This document shows, piece by piece, positions 17,669 to 24,886 of a DNA stretch of 45,932 nucleotides (position 1 is the first letter of the stretch; every line of letters starts with the position of its first letter). The notes under the pieces were generated by a model. That model was not told the DNA's origin. It saw nothing but the letters and a program-made list of their open reading frames with translations, and did not search any database. The stretch comes from Bacteroidaceae bacterium (lineage in GTDB: Bacteria; Bacteroidota; Bacteroidia; Bacteroidales; Bacteroidaceae): assembly GCA_017560945.1 (NCBI GenBank), contig JAFZDY010000027.1, positions 1-45,932 of the forward strand. Direction: 5' to 3'. The position numbers and the translations under genes were made by a program.

Positions 17669-19057
17669 ATGAAGAAACAAACTATTTTCACCCTCATGCT
17701 GGCCGCCACACTTGTCGGTCACGCTCAGCAGGGCGGCATCAGTTCCGATATGCTGAAACAGATTACCAATGCCTACCAAGGCTCCACCACCGATCGTGCG
17801 CTCATGAATGCCATTTCGGCCAACGATGTGCGCACCCTTGCCCTTAACCAAGAGAACCTTCGTGGAGGGCTCGACACCCACTTCACCCATCGTGTAGAGT
17901 CCAAGGGCATTACTAATCAGGAGCAGAGTGGTCGATGCTGGCTCTTTACAGGCTTCAACGTCCTTCGTGCCAAGGCCATGGCTCGTCACGGATGGAGTCA
18001 GTGCGAATTTTCACAGGGTTACACCTTCTTCTGGGATCAGTTGGAGAAGTCCAACCTCTTCCTCCAAGGCATCATCGACACACGCGAGCGACCCCTCACT
18101 GACCAGATGGTAGAGTGGCTCCTCAAGCACCCCCTGAGCGATGGAGGAACCTACACAGGCGTGGCAGACCTCGTGGCCAAGTACGGCATTGTACCAGCCG
18201 AGGTAATGCCCGAGACCTATAACACCAACAACACCTCGCGCGTCACCTCACTCATCAAGCAAAAACTCCGCGAGTACGCCCTCCAATTGCGCGACACCAA
18301 GGAAAGCGACAAGGAACTCCAAAAACTCAAGACCGAGATGCTCGGCACCATTTACCGCATGCTCGTCCTCTCCATGGGCGAACCTGTGAAGGAGTTCACC
18401 TGGGCACCCAAGGACGCATCGGGCAAGCCCTTAGGCAAGGCACAGACCTACACCCCACAGAGTTTCTATAAGAAGTGGATAGGCGAGGACCTCAATGCCG
18501 ACTACGTCATGCTCATGAACGACCCCAGCCGCGACTATTGGAAGGTGTACGAAATCGACTTCGACCGCCACGTCTACGACGGACACAACTGGCTTTATGT
18601 CAACCTCCCCATCGAGGAAATCAAGCACATGGCCTTTGCTAGCATCCAGGACAGCACCATGATGTACTTCTCGTGCGACGTCAACAAGGAACTCAATGCC
18701 ACCCGTGGCCTCCTTGATATGAACAACTACGATTATGCTTCCCTCTTTGGCACCACCTTTGGCATGGACAAGAAGCAACGCATCCAAACCTTCGATAGCG
18801 GCTCCTCACACGCCATGACCCTCATGGCCGTAGACGTAGACCCCGATGGCACTTACAACAAGTGGATGGTCGAGAACAGCTGGGGAGCCTCTCATGGCTA
18901 TCGTGGTCACCTCATCATCACCGACGAGTGGTTCGACGAATACATGTTCCGCCTCGTAGTGAACAAGAAGTACGTCCCCTCAAAAGTAATGGATGTACTC
19001 AAGCAGAAGCCCATCCGCCTTCCCGCCTGGGACCCCATGTTCGCCGAGGAGGAGTGA
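17669..19057 (+). CDS. pepC: Secreted C1-family aminopeptidase (PepC/bleomycin hydrolase type)
   Basis: 462 residues. The cleavable signal peptide MKKQTIFTLMLAATLVGHAQ predicts export to the periplasm, unlike the cytoplasmic PepC of Firmicutes. The papain-like triad is visible: Cys90 in QEQSGRCWLFTGFN (preceded by the oxyanion Gln84 or Gln86), His381 in GSSHAMTLM and Asn403 in VENSWGASHG. The C-terminus is short and acidic (MFAEEE). It should trim amino-terminal residues from peptides. Codon use is rich in C-ending codons compared with flanking genes. Divergent from tamB. No clear T-run terminator is seen; repeat DNA starts about 50 bp after the stop. Confidence 0.93.
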   Translation: MKKQTIFTLMLAATLVGHAQQGGISSDMLKQITNAYQGSTTDRALMNAISANDVRTLALNQENLRGGLDTHFTHRVESKGITNQEQSGRCWLFTGFNVLRAKAMARHGWSQCEFSQGYTFFWDQLEKSNLFLQGIIDTRERPLTDQMVEWLLKHPLSDGGTYTGVADLVAKYGIVPAEVMPETYNTNNTSRVTSLIKQKLREYALQLRDTKESDKELQKLKTEMLGTIYRMLVLSMGEPVKEFTWAPKDASGKPLGKAQTYTPQSFYKKWIGEDLNADYVMLMNDPSRDYWKVYEIDFDRHVYDGHNWLYVNLPIEEIKHMAFASIQDSTMMYFSCDVNKELNATRGLLDMNNYDYASLFGTTFGMDKKQRIQTFDSGSSHAMTLMAVDVDPDGTYNKWMVENSWGASHGYRGHLIITDEWFDEYMFRLVVNKKYVPSKVMDVLKQKPIRLPAWDPMFAEEE

Positions 19058-19107
19058 TTTCAAGGTTCAAAATTCAATTTAGACACGGATGACACGGATG
19101 AATAGGT

Positions 19108-19352
19108 GGACCCTCCCCCTTGCCCCCTCCAAATGAGGGGTGAAATGTGTTATCCTAATGAAGGCGAGCCTAAGGTTAATAATTGGTTGTCTTGGCAGAC
19201 CCTTTACCTGTCTTCCCTTTTGTTTGCCGACTTTATTGGGTGGGGAGTATCAAGTTCTGCAGCACTTTCTACTCCCCTCCATAGAGGGCGATTGCGAGCT
19301 GGCACAGCAATCGGGGAGCCTTAGCGACGGAGGACGGGCAGGGGGAGGGTCC
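19108..19352. repeat. 245-bp MITE-like element with long terminal inverted repeats
   Basis: The left end GGACCCTCCCCCTTGCCC (19108-19125) and right end GGGCAGGGGGAGGGTCC (19336-19352) are reverse complements apart from one extra T. The interior is not related to any gene I recognise. It belongs to the family at 150-280 and in the nqr operon. Just outside both ends are CACGGATGACACGGAT / CCGCGTCATCCGCGTCAT repeats in opposite orientation (19084-19102 and 19361-19390). Confidence 0.8.
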
Positions 19353-19455
19353 GCCTATTTATCCGCGTCATCCGCGTCATCTGCGGATGAAGAATTGCCA
19401 CGTGCCGCATGGCTCCTTTGAATTTTGAATTTTGAACTTTGAATTCTCTACTCGT

Positions 19456-19525
19456 TCACTGATTTCCGCCCACTGCGTACATGGGTTGACATCATTTCCC
19501 GACTGACATTGCAAAGATACAACAT
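19456..19525. repeat. 70-bp dispersed repeat, copy 1
   Basis: Nearly identical to 45740-45809, with a single difference (T/C at 19477) by eye. In both places it sits just beyond a GGGAGGGTCC element end. On the minus strand its distal end is the -7 box TATCTTTG and it encodes the short frame MMSTHVRSGRKSV. Confidence 0.9.
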
Positions 19526-19642
19526 AGGAGGGGCGGTTTGCAAATTTTTCTCTCTCTCATTTCAAAATTAACAATCCGTAACACGTAATATATTGAGGAT
19601 GAATGGTTAAGTGAAAAACGATTGCGGACTTTTTAGCGATTC
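19511..19642 (-). promoter_or_regulatory. Promoter-bearing repeat module, copy 2 (orphan)
   Basis: On the minus strand: TTTG at 19541-19544, 21 bp, TATCTTTG at 19512-19519, the same spacing as copy 1 at 298-431. Similarity to copy 1 continues upstream to CTAAAAAGTCCGCAAT (19621-19638). It points leftward into repeat DNA and would transcribe a 70-bp repeat and a 15-codon frame, then run antisense to the end of the peptidase gene. Confidence 0.7.
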
Positions 19643-19675
19643 CTTTAAAAAGAAGTCGGCGGATTATTGAGAGGA

Positions 19676-19850
19676 TTCAAAGTTCAAGGTTCAAAGGTTC
19701 AATTATCGTAGAGGCAGGGTCTGCCAGCCCTCTTACAATGATTAGTTCGCTACTGCTCATCAAGCTACGCAAGTCAATGTTCAAAGGATGTCATTAGCAA
19801 ATCATTTCACTCCTTCCCCCCCCCGTAGAGGTGAAGGTCGGGTGGGTCTC
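19676..19850. repeat. Cluster of repeat pieces: TTCAARG heptads, 37-bp repeat, partial GGGTC element
   Basis: 19676-19707 is a run of TTCAAAG/TTCAAGG heptads. 19741-19777 is a 37-bp sequence (ATTAGTTCGCTACTGCTCAT then CAAGCTACGCAAGTCAA) found inverted at 41529-41565 with two differences. 19788-19850 begins with a 26-bp sequence (containing GTCATTAGCAAATCATTTCA) shared with 45587-45612 and ends GGTGGGTCT, a degenerate half copy of the palindromic family. There is no coding capacity. Confidence 0.75.
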
Positions 19851-19963
19851 TGGTCAGGAGGATGGGGCTATTTTTTTGTCTATCCAAGAAAAAAATATCT
19901 CGAGTAGGGTAGAAATTTCGGAAGGTGTAATGCACCATTTTTTGTATCGTAAAGTAAGAATGT

Positions 19964-20125
19964 AGTCAGTTTAGTCAGTTATTTTTGCGGGGGGTATTGA
20001 CACCCATCTAAAATTGTGTAAACAAATTTTTATTATATATATATAATAAAATCTATTTTCAGGTATTGGGGGATTAGTAGGGTAGTCCAAAAAAAACTGA
20101 CTAAACTGACTATACTGACTATACT
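19964..20125. repeat. Inverted arrays of a 9-bp unit around an AT palindrome
   Basis: AGTCAGTTTAGTCAGTT (19964-19980) is the exact complement of AACTGACTAAACTGACT (20095-20111). The right array continues as tandem ACTGACTAW units, about 3.4 copies to 20125. Midway, 20028-20051 is a 24-bp perfect palindrome of A and T only. The layout resembles a replication or recombination site, but the function is unknown. Confidence 0.75.
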
Positions 20126-20144
20126 GTGTCTTTTCCTGAAAAAG

Positions 20145-20310
20145 GTTGACTCTTTTTAGGCCTTGTTTTTTAACACTTGCTTATCCATACGGATTTGGTT
20201 GACTATCTCGTCTCCAGTATAGTTGACTACTTTCACTGGAGAGGTTGACTCTTTTCCTAAGAACGTTGACTTTCGACGGAAATTGTTTACTTTCATCTGT
20301 TTTGTTTACT
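20145..20310 (-). repeat. Iteron-like array of AGTMAAC heptamers
   Basis: On the plus strand GTTGACT/GTTTACT starts at 20145, 20198, 20222, 20244, 20265, 20285 and 20304. The last six are direct repeats with intervals 24, 22, 21, 20 and 19 bp, close to two helical turns. It could be an iteron cluster for a replication initiator or an operator array. It overlaps the small frame at 20156-20296. Confidence 0.6.
20156..20296 (-). CDS. Short open frame (46 codons), possibly the N-terminal remnant of a mobile-element protein
   Basis: ATG at 20294-20296, stop at 20156-20158, with an in-frame stop just upstream. The product is Lys-rich and ends KVVNYTGDEIVNQIRMDKQV.., which reads like a genuine protein N-terminus. 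I cannot assign it firmly; a VirE-like primase relic is only a guess. It overlaps the heptamer array, so the frame may be a by-product of the repeats. No convincing ribosome binding site. Confidence 0.25.
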   Translation of the reverse strand: MKVNNFRRKSTFLGKESTSPVKVVNYTGDEIVNQIRMDKQVLKNKA

Positions 20311-20333
20311 TCGTACTGAAAAGGTTGTCCGTC

Positions 20334-20355
20334 CCTTCGCGTTTTAACGCGAAGG
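20334..20355. repeat. 22-bp palindrome
   Basis: CCTTCGCGTT and AACGCGAAGG separated by TT. There is no T-run on either side, so a protein-binding site or cruciform is more likely than a terminator. Confidence 0.5.
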
Positions 20356-20411
20356 TGGTGAGTATGGCATTTTCAATTCGCCTAAATTGCAAATAATATG
20401 ATTTTAAAAGC

Positions 20412-20454
20412 GCATTATAAATGCTGATATTCGATACATTTGCATTATAAATGC
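20412..20454. promoter_or_regulatory. Two 13-bp palindromes 30 bp apart (operator-like)
   Basis: GCATTATAAATGC occurs at 20412-20424 and again at 20442-20454, each an inverted repeat GCATT-ATA-AATGC. The centre spacing of 30 bp places both on one face of the helix. A TACTTTTG -7-like box follows at 20488-20495. This is the typical layout of a dimeric repressor operator pair, though no regulator gene remains nearby. Confidence 0.5.
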
Positions 20455-20539
20455 AGATGGACAGGGCTTCAAATGTACCATATTGACTACTTTTGCCTTT
20501 ATCGTAGGATTTCTCAACATTTTCAAGTACCTTTGCAGC

Positions 20540-20743
20540 TTAAATAGAGGTTGAACTATTCAGTGCATTGCTCGTTGAAGAGCCACTTATGATTAGTTTG
20601 ACCTCTGTTATTTTATAATCATAAGCCTTATTCTCTTTATCCTTAAACTCAAGAATAGTTATTTTAGCATGGTAAATCTTTCCGTCTATATCAACTGCAC
20701 CATATAGTCTGTGAACAAGCAGATTGTCTTTGTCAACTTTTAG
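20540..20743 (-). pseudogene. C-terminal fragment resembling a phage-type (PBECR) barnase/EndoU/colicin-like nuclease domain
   Basis: Minus-strand frame with stop at 20540-20542 and upstream stop at 20744-20746, and no start codon. The 67 residues contain LLVHRLYGAVDIDGKIYHAKITILEFKD and KAYDYKITEVKLIISGS, ending in a Ser/Asn-rich tail. The order (beta hairpin with G..Y.aKiTv, then AY.Y.vTEv.Li.GS) matches what I know of the PBECR-type nuclease domains at the ends of Bacteroidales phage and conjugative-element proteins. The rest of the protein is absent. Treated as a relic of a mobile element. Confidence 0.5.
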
Positions 20744-20755
20744 CTAACTATTATC

Positions 20756-21277
20756 TGTAATATGTGATAACTATGATGGCGAAAGTTCATACATTCATCA
20801 CAAAATTTTGCATAAAAATCGAATCAATCGAGCATATTTTTTGCTACTGTATAGTAAATATTTTTCATTAATACTTTATTTTTTTTATCGTCAATACCAC
20901 CGCTCGATTTCCTCCTTTTTGCACAAATCGTGAGCTGCCTTTTGAGAACTTTTTGAACCTTAGTCTTTTTGTATCCATGAGAGAATGATCATGGTTATCA
21001 CAGATCACAGTTACCTAAAATTCAATTTTTGCCATTGAGACGAGAATAAAGGAGGGGAGGGTGATTGAAAAATACGAGTAAAGCGGATGGTGGTTCAAAA
21101 CGCGACGCCATCCCTCTTTTTTTTATGTATGCGCTCACCTTGCCATTGTCAACCCCACATTGCAATCTATCCCTAAAGGCATGAAAATGGAGGATGAGAG
21201 AGGGTAATAGGTGAAAAAATCGGTAGTTCATCCTTTTTTTGTTTACAAAAAAGGGGGCGCATCCCGCCTTTTTTCAG
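20756..21277. other. Gene-free stretch upstream of nqrA, with a terminator-like hairpin
   Basis: No convincing coding. 21085-21124 is a hairpin (GGATGG..CCATCC) followed by CTCTTTTTTTT, in plus orientation although no gene remains in front of it, consistent with a deleted or decayed gene. 21246-21275 is an AAAAAAGG..CCTTTTTT inverted repeat. Confidence 0.5.
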
Positions 21278-21285
21278 TAACTTTG
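21278..21285 (+). promoter_or_regulatory. -7 box for the nqr operon (TAACTTTG)
   Basis: TAACTTTG matches TAnnTTTG; leader of about 40 nt to the nqrA ATG at 21332. No clear TTTG at -33. Confidence 0.6.
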
Positions 21286-21331
21286 CAGCATATTTGAATA
21301 TATTAACTATTTCACATATTTTTTAATTTAT

Positions 21332-22678
21332 ATGGCAAACTTAGTAAAGTTACGTAAAGGTTTGGACATCAATCTGAAGGGAAAACCTGCACGGGAATTG
21401 CTCGAAGTGAAGCAGTCGGCAAGTTATGCACTTTGCCCCGATGACTTCACTGGTGTTACTCCCAAAGTGGTTGTCAAGGAGGAGCAGATGGTCAAAGCCG
21501 GGGAGGCCTTGTTCATTGACAAGAATCATCCCGAAGTAAAATTCGTTTCGCCTGTTAGCGGTAAGGTGACACTGGTTGAGCGTGGTGCTCGTCGTAAGGT
21601 GCTCAGTATTCGTGTAGAAGCAGTTGGAAACGAAGTAGTAGATTTTGGAAAGAAGAGTGTGGCATCGCTCAACGGTGCTCAGGTGAAGGAGGCTCTGCTC
21701 GAGGCTGGTCTTTTCGCATTCTTCAAGCAGCGTCCTTACGACGTAGTTCCTAATCCCGAGGTGGCTCCTCGTGCCATCTTCGTGTCAGCATTTGACTCTC
21801 AGCCTTTGGCTCCCGAGTTTGAGTATGTGTTGAATGGTCAGGAGGCTGATTTCCAAACAGGATTGGACGCCTTGGCAAAGGTGGCTCCTACTTACTTGGG
21901 CGTGAGCGCTAAGCAACAATCAGTTGCATTGACTCAGGCTAAGAATGTAACAGTAACCGTGTTTGATGGTCCTCACCCTGCAGGTAATGTAGGTGTACAG
22001 ATCAATCATGTGGCTCCTGTAAATAAGGGCGAAGTGGTATGGACATTGGGTGCTGAGGAGGTAATCTTCATTGGTCGCTTGTTCAACAATGGTTGTGTAG
22101 ACTTTACTCGCACTATTGCCGTAGCTGGTTCGGAGGTAAATGCTCCAGCTTATGCTCGCGTGAAGGTGGGAGCTCAGATTGAGAGCGTGTTGAAGGGTCG
22201 CTTGGCTGAAGGTAAGAACTTGCGCATCATCGATGGTAATGTATTGATTGGATGCAAGAGCTCAATGGAGGGCTTCGTAGGTGCACACTCAACTGCCTTG
22301 ACCGTGATTCCCGAAGGTGACGACGTGCATGAAATGCTCGGATGGATTATGCCTCGCTTCGACCAATATAGCACAAGCCGTAGTTACTTCAGCTGGTTGC
22401 TTGGTAAGAAGGAGTACACCATCGATGCTCGTGTGAAGGGTGGCGAGCGCCACATGATCATGAGTGGTGAGTATGACCGCGTGTTCCCCATGGACATCAT
22501 GCCCGAATACTTGGTGAAGGCCATCATCGCTGGCGACATCGACCGCATGGAGGCTTTGGGTATTTATGAGGTGGCTCCTGAGGACTTTGCCCTGTGTGAG
22601 TTTGTTGATTCATCAAAATTGGAGTTGCAACGTATTGTCCGCGAAGGATTGGATGCACTCAGAAAGGAGATGGAATAA
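21332..22678 (+). CDS. nqrA: Na+-translocating NADH:quinone reductase subunit A
   Basis: 448 residues, usual for NqrA. The N-terminus carries the conserved K.G.DI.L.G.P entry (KLRKGLDINLKGKPA), then CPDDFTGVTPKVVVKEEQMVKAGEALF and a VSPVSGKVT barrel-like hinge. NqrA is the hydrophilic subunit on the cytoplasmic face and contributes to quinone binding. First gene of nqrABCDEF, which couples NADH oxidation and quinone reduction to Na+ export and provides the sodium motive force in Bacteroidales. nqrB follows after a 122-bp gap filled by a palindromic repeat. Confidence 0.97.
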   Translation: MANLVKLRKGLDINLKGKPARELLEVKQSASYALCPDDFTGVTPKVVVKEEQMVKAGEALFIDKNHPEVKFVSPVSGKVTLVERGARRKVLSIRVEAVGNEVVDFGKKSVASLNGAQVKEALLEAGLFAFFKQRPYDVVPNPEVAPRAIFVSAFDSQPLAPEFEYVLNGQEADFQTGLDALAKVAPTYLGVSAKQQSVALTQAKNVTVTVFDGPHPAGNVGVQINHVAPVNKGEVVWTLGAEEVIFIGRLFNNGCVDFTRTIAVAGSEVNAPAYARVKVGAQIESVLKGRLAEGKNLRIIDGNVLIGCKSSMEGFVGAHSTALTVIPEGDDVHEMLGWIMPRFDQYSTSRSYFSWLLGKKEYTIDARVKGGERHMIMSGEYDRVFPMDIMPEYLVKAIIAGDIDRMEALGIYEVAPEDFALCEFVDSSKLELQRIVREGLDALRKEME

Positions 22679-22693
22679 ATTAAATAAAGAAGA

Positions 22694-22785
22694 GGACCCC
22701 ATCCCAGCCTTCCCCAAGGGGAAGGAGTAAGTAGAGTTCAAATTCTATTCACTCCCCTTTCTTGAGAGGGGCAGGAGGAGAGTCC
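22694..22785. repeat. Palindromic repeat between nqrA and nqrB
   Basis: 92 bp from GGACCCCATCCC to GGAGAGTCC. Internal hairpins: CCTTCCCC-AA-GGGGAAGG (perfect) and CCCCT..AGAGGGG. As RNA it could form a closed outer stem with two inner hairpins. It occupies nearly the whole intergenic space. Confidence 0.85.
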
Positions 22786-22800
22786 AATATTAGAAAGATT

Positions 22801-23970
22801 ATGAAAGCGTTAAGAAATTATCTCGACAAAATAAAGCCTAACTTTGAGGAGGGAGGCAAGCTTCACGCGCTGCGTTCGGTGTTCGATGGCTTTGAAACAT
22901 TCTTGTTCGTGCCTAACACCACCACTCGCCGCGGTGTGAACATTCATGATGCCATCGATTCGAAGCGCATCATGTCATTCGTGGTAATCGCGTTGATTCC
23001 GGCTTTGTTGTTCGGTATGTACAACGTAGGTTATCAGCACTACACAGCTGCTGGGCTGATGGCGAGTGCAAGTTTCATCGAGGTCTTTGGCTATGGCTTC
23101 TTGGCCGTGTTGCCTAAGATTTTGGTGTCTTATATCGTAGGTCTTGGCATTGAGTTTATCATTGCTCAGTTGAAGAACGAAGAGATTCAGGAAGGTTTCC
23201 TCGTATCAGGTATGTTGATTCCGATGATTGTGCCCGTGAACTGCCCGTTGTGGATTTTGGCCGTGGCTACAGCCTTCTCAGTAATCTTTGCAAAGGAAGT
23301 GTTCGGTGGTACAGGTATGAACGTGTTCAACGTTGCTCTCATCGCGCGCGCGTTCCTTTTCTTTGCTTATCCTACTCAGATGTCAGGTGACACTGCTTGG
23401 GTGGCTACTGAAAGCATTTTCGGCCTTGGTGCTAACTTGCCCGACGGATTCACCGCCGCAACAGCCCTTGGTGAGGCTGCCACCGTGGGTGTACCAGCCT
23501 TTGACATGAACATGGTATGGGGCTTCATCCCTGGCTCTATCGGTGAGACAAGCGTTATCGCTATTCTCATTGGTGCAGCTATCCTCCTTTGGAGTGGTGT
23601 AGCTAGCTGGAAGACTATGCTCAGCGTATTCGTAGGTGGTGCATTGATGGCTCTCGTATTCAACACCTTCGGTGGTGAAGGCAACTACATGGCTCAGATG
23701 CCTTGGTATCAACACCTCGTACTCGGTGGTTTCTGCTTCGGTGCTGTATTTATGGCTACTGACCCCGTGACTTCTGCACGTACCGAAACAGGTAAGTTCA
23801 TCTTCGGTTTCCTCGTAGGAGCTATGGCGGTAATCATCCGTGTGCTCAACCCTGGTTACCCCGAAGGTATGATGCTTGCCATCCTGTTGATGAACGTATT
23901 TGCTCCGCTGATTGACTACTATGTAGTACAAAGCAACATCAATCGTCGTGCGAAGAGAATGGTAAAATAA
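22801..23970 (+). CDS. nqrB: Na+-translocating NADH:quinone reductase subunit B
   Basis: 389 residues from the ATG at 22801 (MKALRNYLDKIKPNF). The longer in-frame reading from 22762 starts inside the repeat and is rejected. Multi-spanning membrane subunit: hydrophobic segments from residue about 57 onward. The covalent FMN site family motif appears as DGFTAAT (215-221), so Thr221 is the likely flavinylated residue; the usual form is DGxSGAT, so two positions differ. NqrB also binds riboflavin and forms the Na+ path with NqrD/E. Second gene of the operon. Confidence 0.95.
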   Translation: MKALRNYLDKIKPNFEEGGKLHALRSVFDGFETFLFVPNTTTRRGVNIHDAIDSKRIMSFVVIALIPALLFGMYNVGYQHYTAAGLMASASFIEVFGYGFLAVLPKILVSYIVGLGIEFIIAQLKNEEIQEGFLVSGMLIPMIVPVNCPLWILAVATAFSVIFAKEVFGGTGMNVFNVALIARAFLFFAYPTQMSGDTAWVATESIFGLGANLPDGFTAATALGEAATVGVPAFDMNMVWGFIPGSIGETSVIAILIGAAILLWSGVASWKTMLSVFVGGALMALVFNTFGGEGNYMAQMPWYQHLVLGGFCFGAVFMATDPVTSARTETGKFIFGFLVGAMAVIIRVLNPGYPEGMMLAILLMNVFAPLIDYYVVQSNINRRAKRMVK

Positions 23971-23983
23971 TAAAGGAAACAAA

Positions 23984-24080
23984 GGACCCCATCCCAGCCT
24001 TCCCCTCTATGGGAAGGAGTAGATGGTAAAACAATACATTTCACTCCCCTCCATAGAGAGAGGGGCACGGAGGAGGGTCT
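23984..24080. repeat. Palindromic repeat between nqrB and nqrC
   Basis: 97 bp, GGACCCCATCCC to GGAGGGTCT. Inner hairpins CCTTCCC-ctctat-GGGAAGG and CCCCT..AGAGGGG. Same plan as the copies at 22694 and 24775, with diverged loops. Confidence 0.85.
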
Positions 24081-24095
24081 GTTGATTTAAAGATT

Positions 24096-24764
24096 ATGAA
24101 TACAAATAGTAATAGCTATACAATTATCTATGCTTCGGTAATGGTTATTATCGTAGCATTCCTGCTTGCTTTTGTAAGCTCTTCACTGAAGGAGACACAA
24201 AACAAGAATGTGGAGTTGGATACTAAGAAGCAGATTTTGGCTGCCCTCAACATCACAGACGTGAAGGATGCCGAGGCTGCTTACAACACTTATGTGAAAG
24301 GCGATATGCTGATGGAGGCTGACGGTTCACTCATAGCTAACAACGGAGCCTTCAACACTACTTACAAAGGTGAGATTGCCGAAGGTCGTCTGCATGTATT
24401 TGAGTGCGAAGTAGACGGAGCCAAAAAGTATGTTATCCCTGTATATGGTGCAGGTCTTTGGGGTCCAATTTGGGGATACATCGGCTTGAACGAGGATAAG
24501 AACACTGTATATGGTGTTTACTTCTCTCACGCAGGTGAAACTCCGGGTCTTGGTGCTGAAATCACTTCACCCAAGTTCCAAGGTCAGTTCCCTGGTAAGA
24601 AGGTGTTCGATGGTGCTAACGTAGGTCTCAGCATTGTGAAGAACGGCCGCGTAGCCAACCCTGACTACGAAGTGGACGGAATCTCAGGTGGAACAATCAC
24701 CTCTAACGGTGTAGATGCCATGCTGAAGGATTGCTTGAAACCTTATGAGAAGTTTTTAAAATAA
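24096..24764 (+). CDS. nqrC: Na+-translocating NADH:quinone reductase subunit C
   Basis: 222 residues. One N-terminal membrane anchor (residues about 9-30) and a periplasmic FMN-binding domain. GETPGLGAEI (147-156) and DGISGGTITSNGV (195-207) are the family signatures; Thr200 in SGGTIT is the expected attachment site for the covalent FMN by ApbE. The usual core is SGAT, so Gly replaces Ala here. It carries electrons between NqrF/D/E and NqrB. No apbE is visible in this window. Confidence 0.96.
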   Translation: MNTNSNSYTIIYASVMVIIVAFLLAFVSSSLKETQNKNVELDTKKQILAALNITDVKDAEAAYNTYVKGDMLMEADGSLIANNGAFNTTYKGEIAEGRLHVFECEVDGAKKYVIPVYGAGLWGPIWGYIGLNEDKNTVYGVYFSHAGETPGLGAEITSPKFQGQFPGKKVFDGANVGLSIVKNGRVANPDYEVDGISGGTITSNGVDAMLKDCLKPYEKFLK

Positions 24765-24774
24765 GAATAAATAA

Positions 24775-24868
24775 AGACCCCATCCCAGCCTTCCATCTAT
24801 AAGAAGGAGTAGATGGAAAGCAAAACATTTATTACACTCCATAAAAGGAGGAACACGGAGAAGGGTCT
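24775..24868. repeat. Palindromic repeat between nqrC and nqrD (diverged copy)
   Basis: 94 bp, AGACCCCATCCC to GAAGGGTCT. The inner hairpins are retained in reduced form (CCTTC-catctataa-GAAGG; CTCC-ataaaa-GGAG). Paired bases have shrunk on both sides together, suggesting selection on, or mechanism-based maintenance of, pairing. Confidence 0.8.
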
Positions 24869-24886
24869 GATAATTAAATTTAAAAT

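Noticed and set aside
20145-20310. Regular repeats that might be a CRISPR array
   Set aside because: Repeats are only 7 bp with 12-17-bp spacers and no cas genes.
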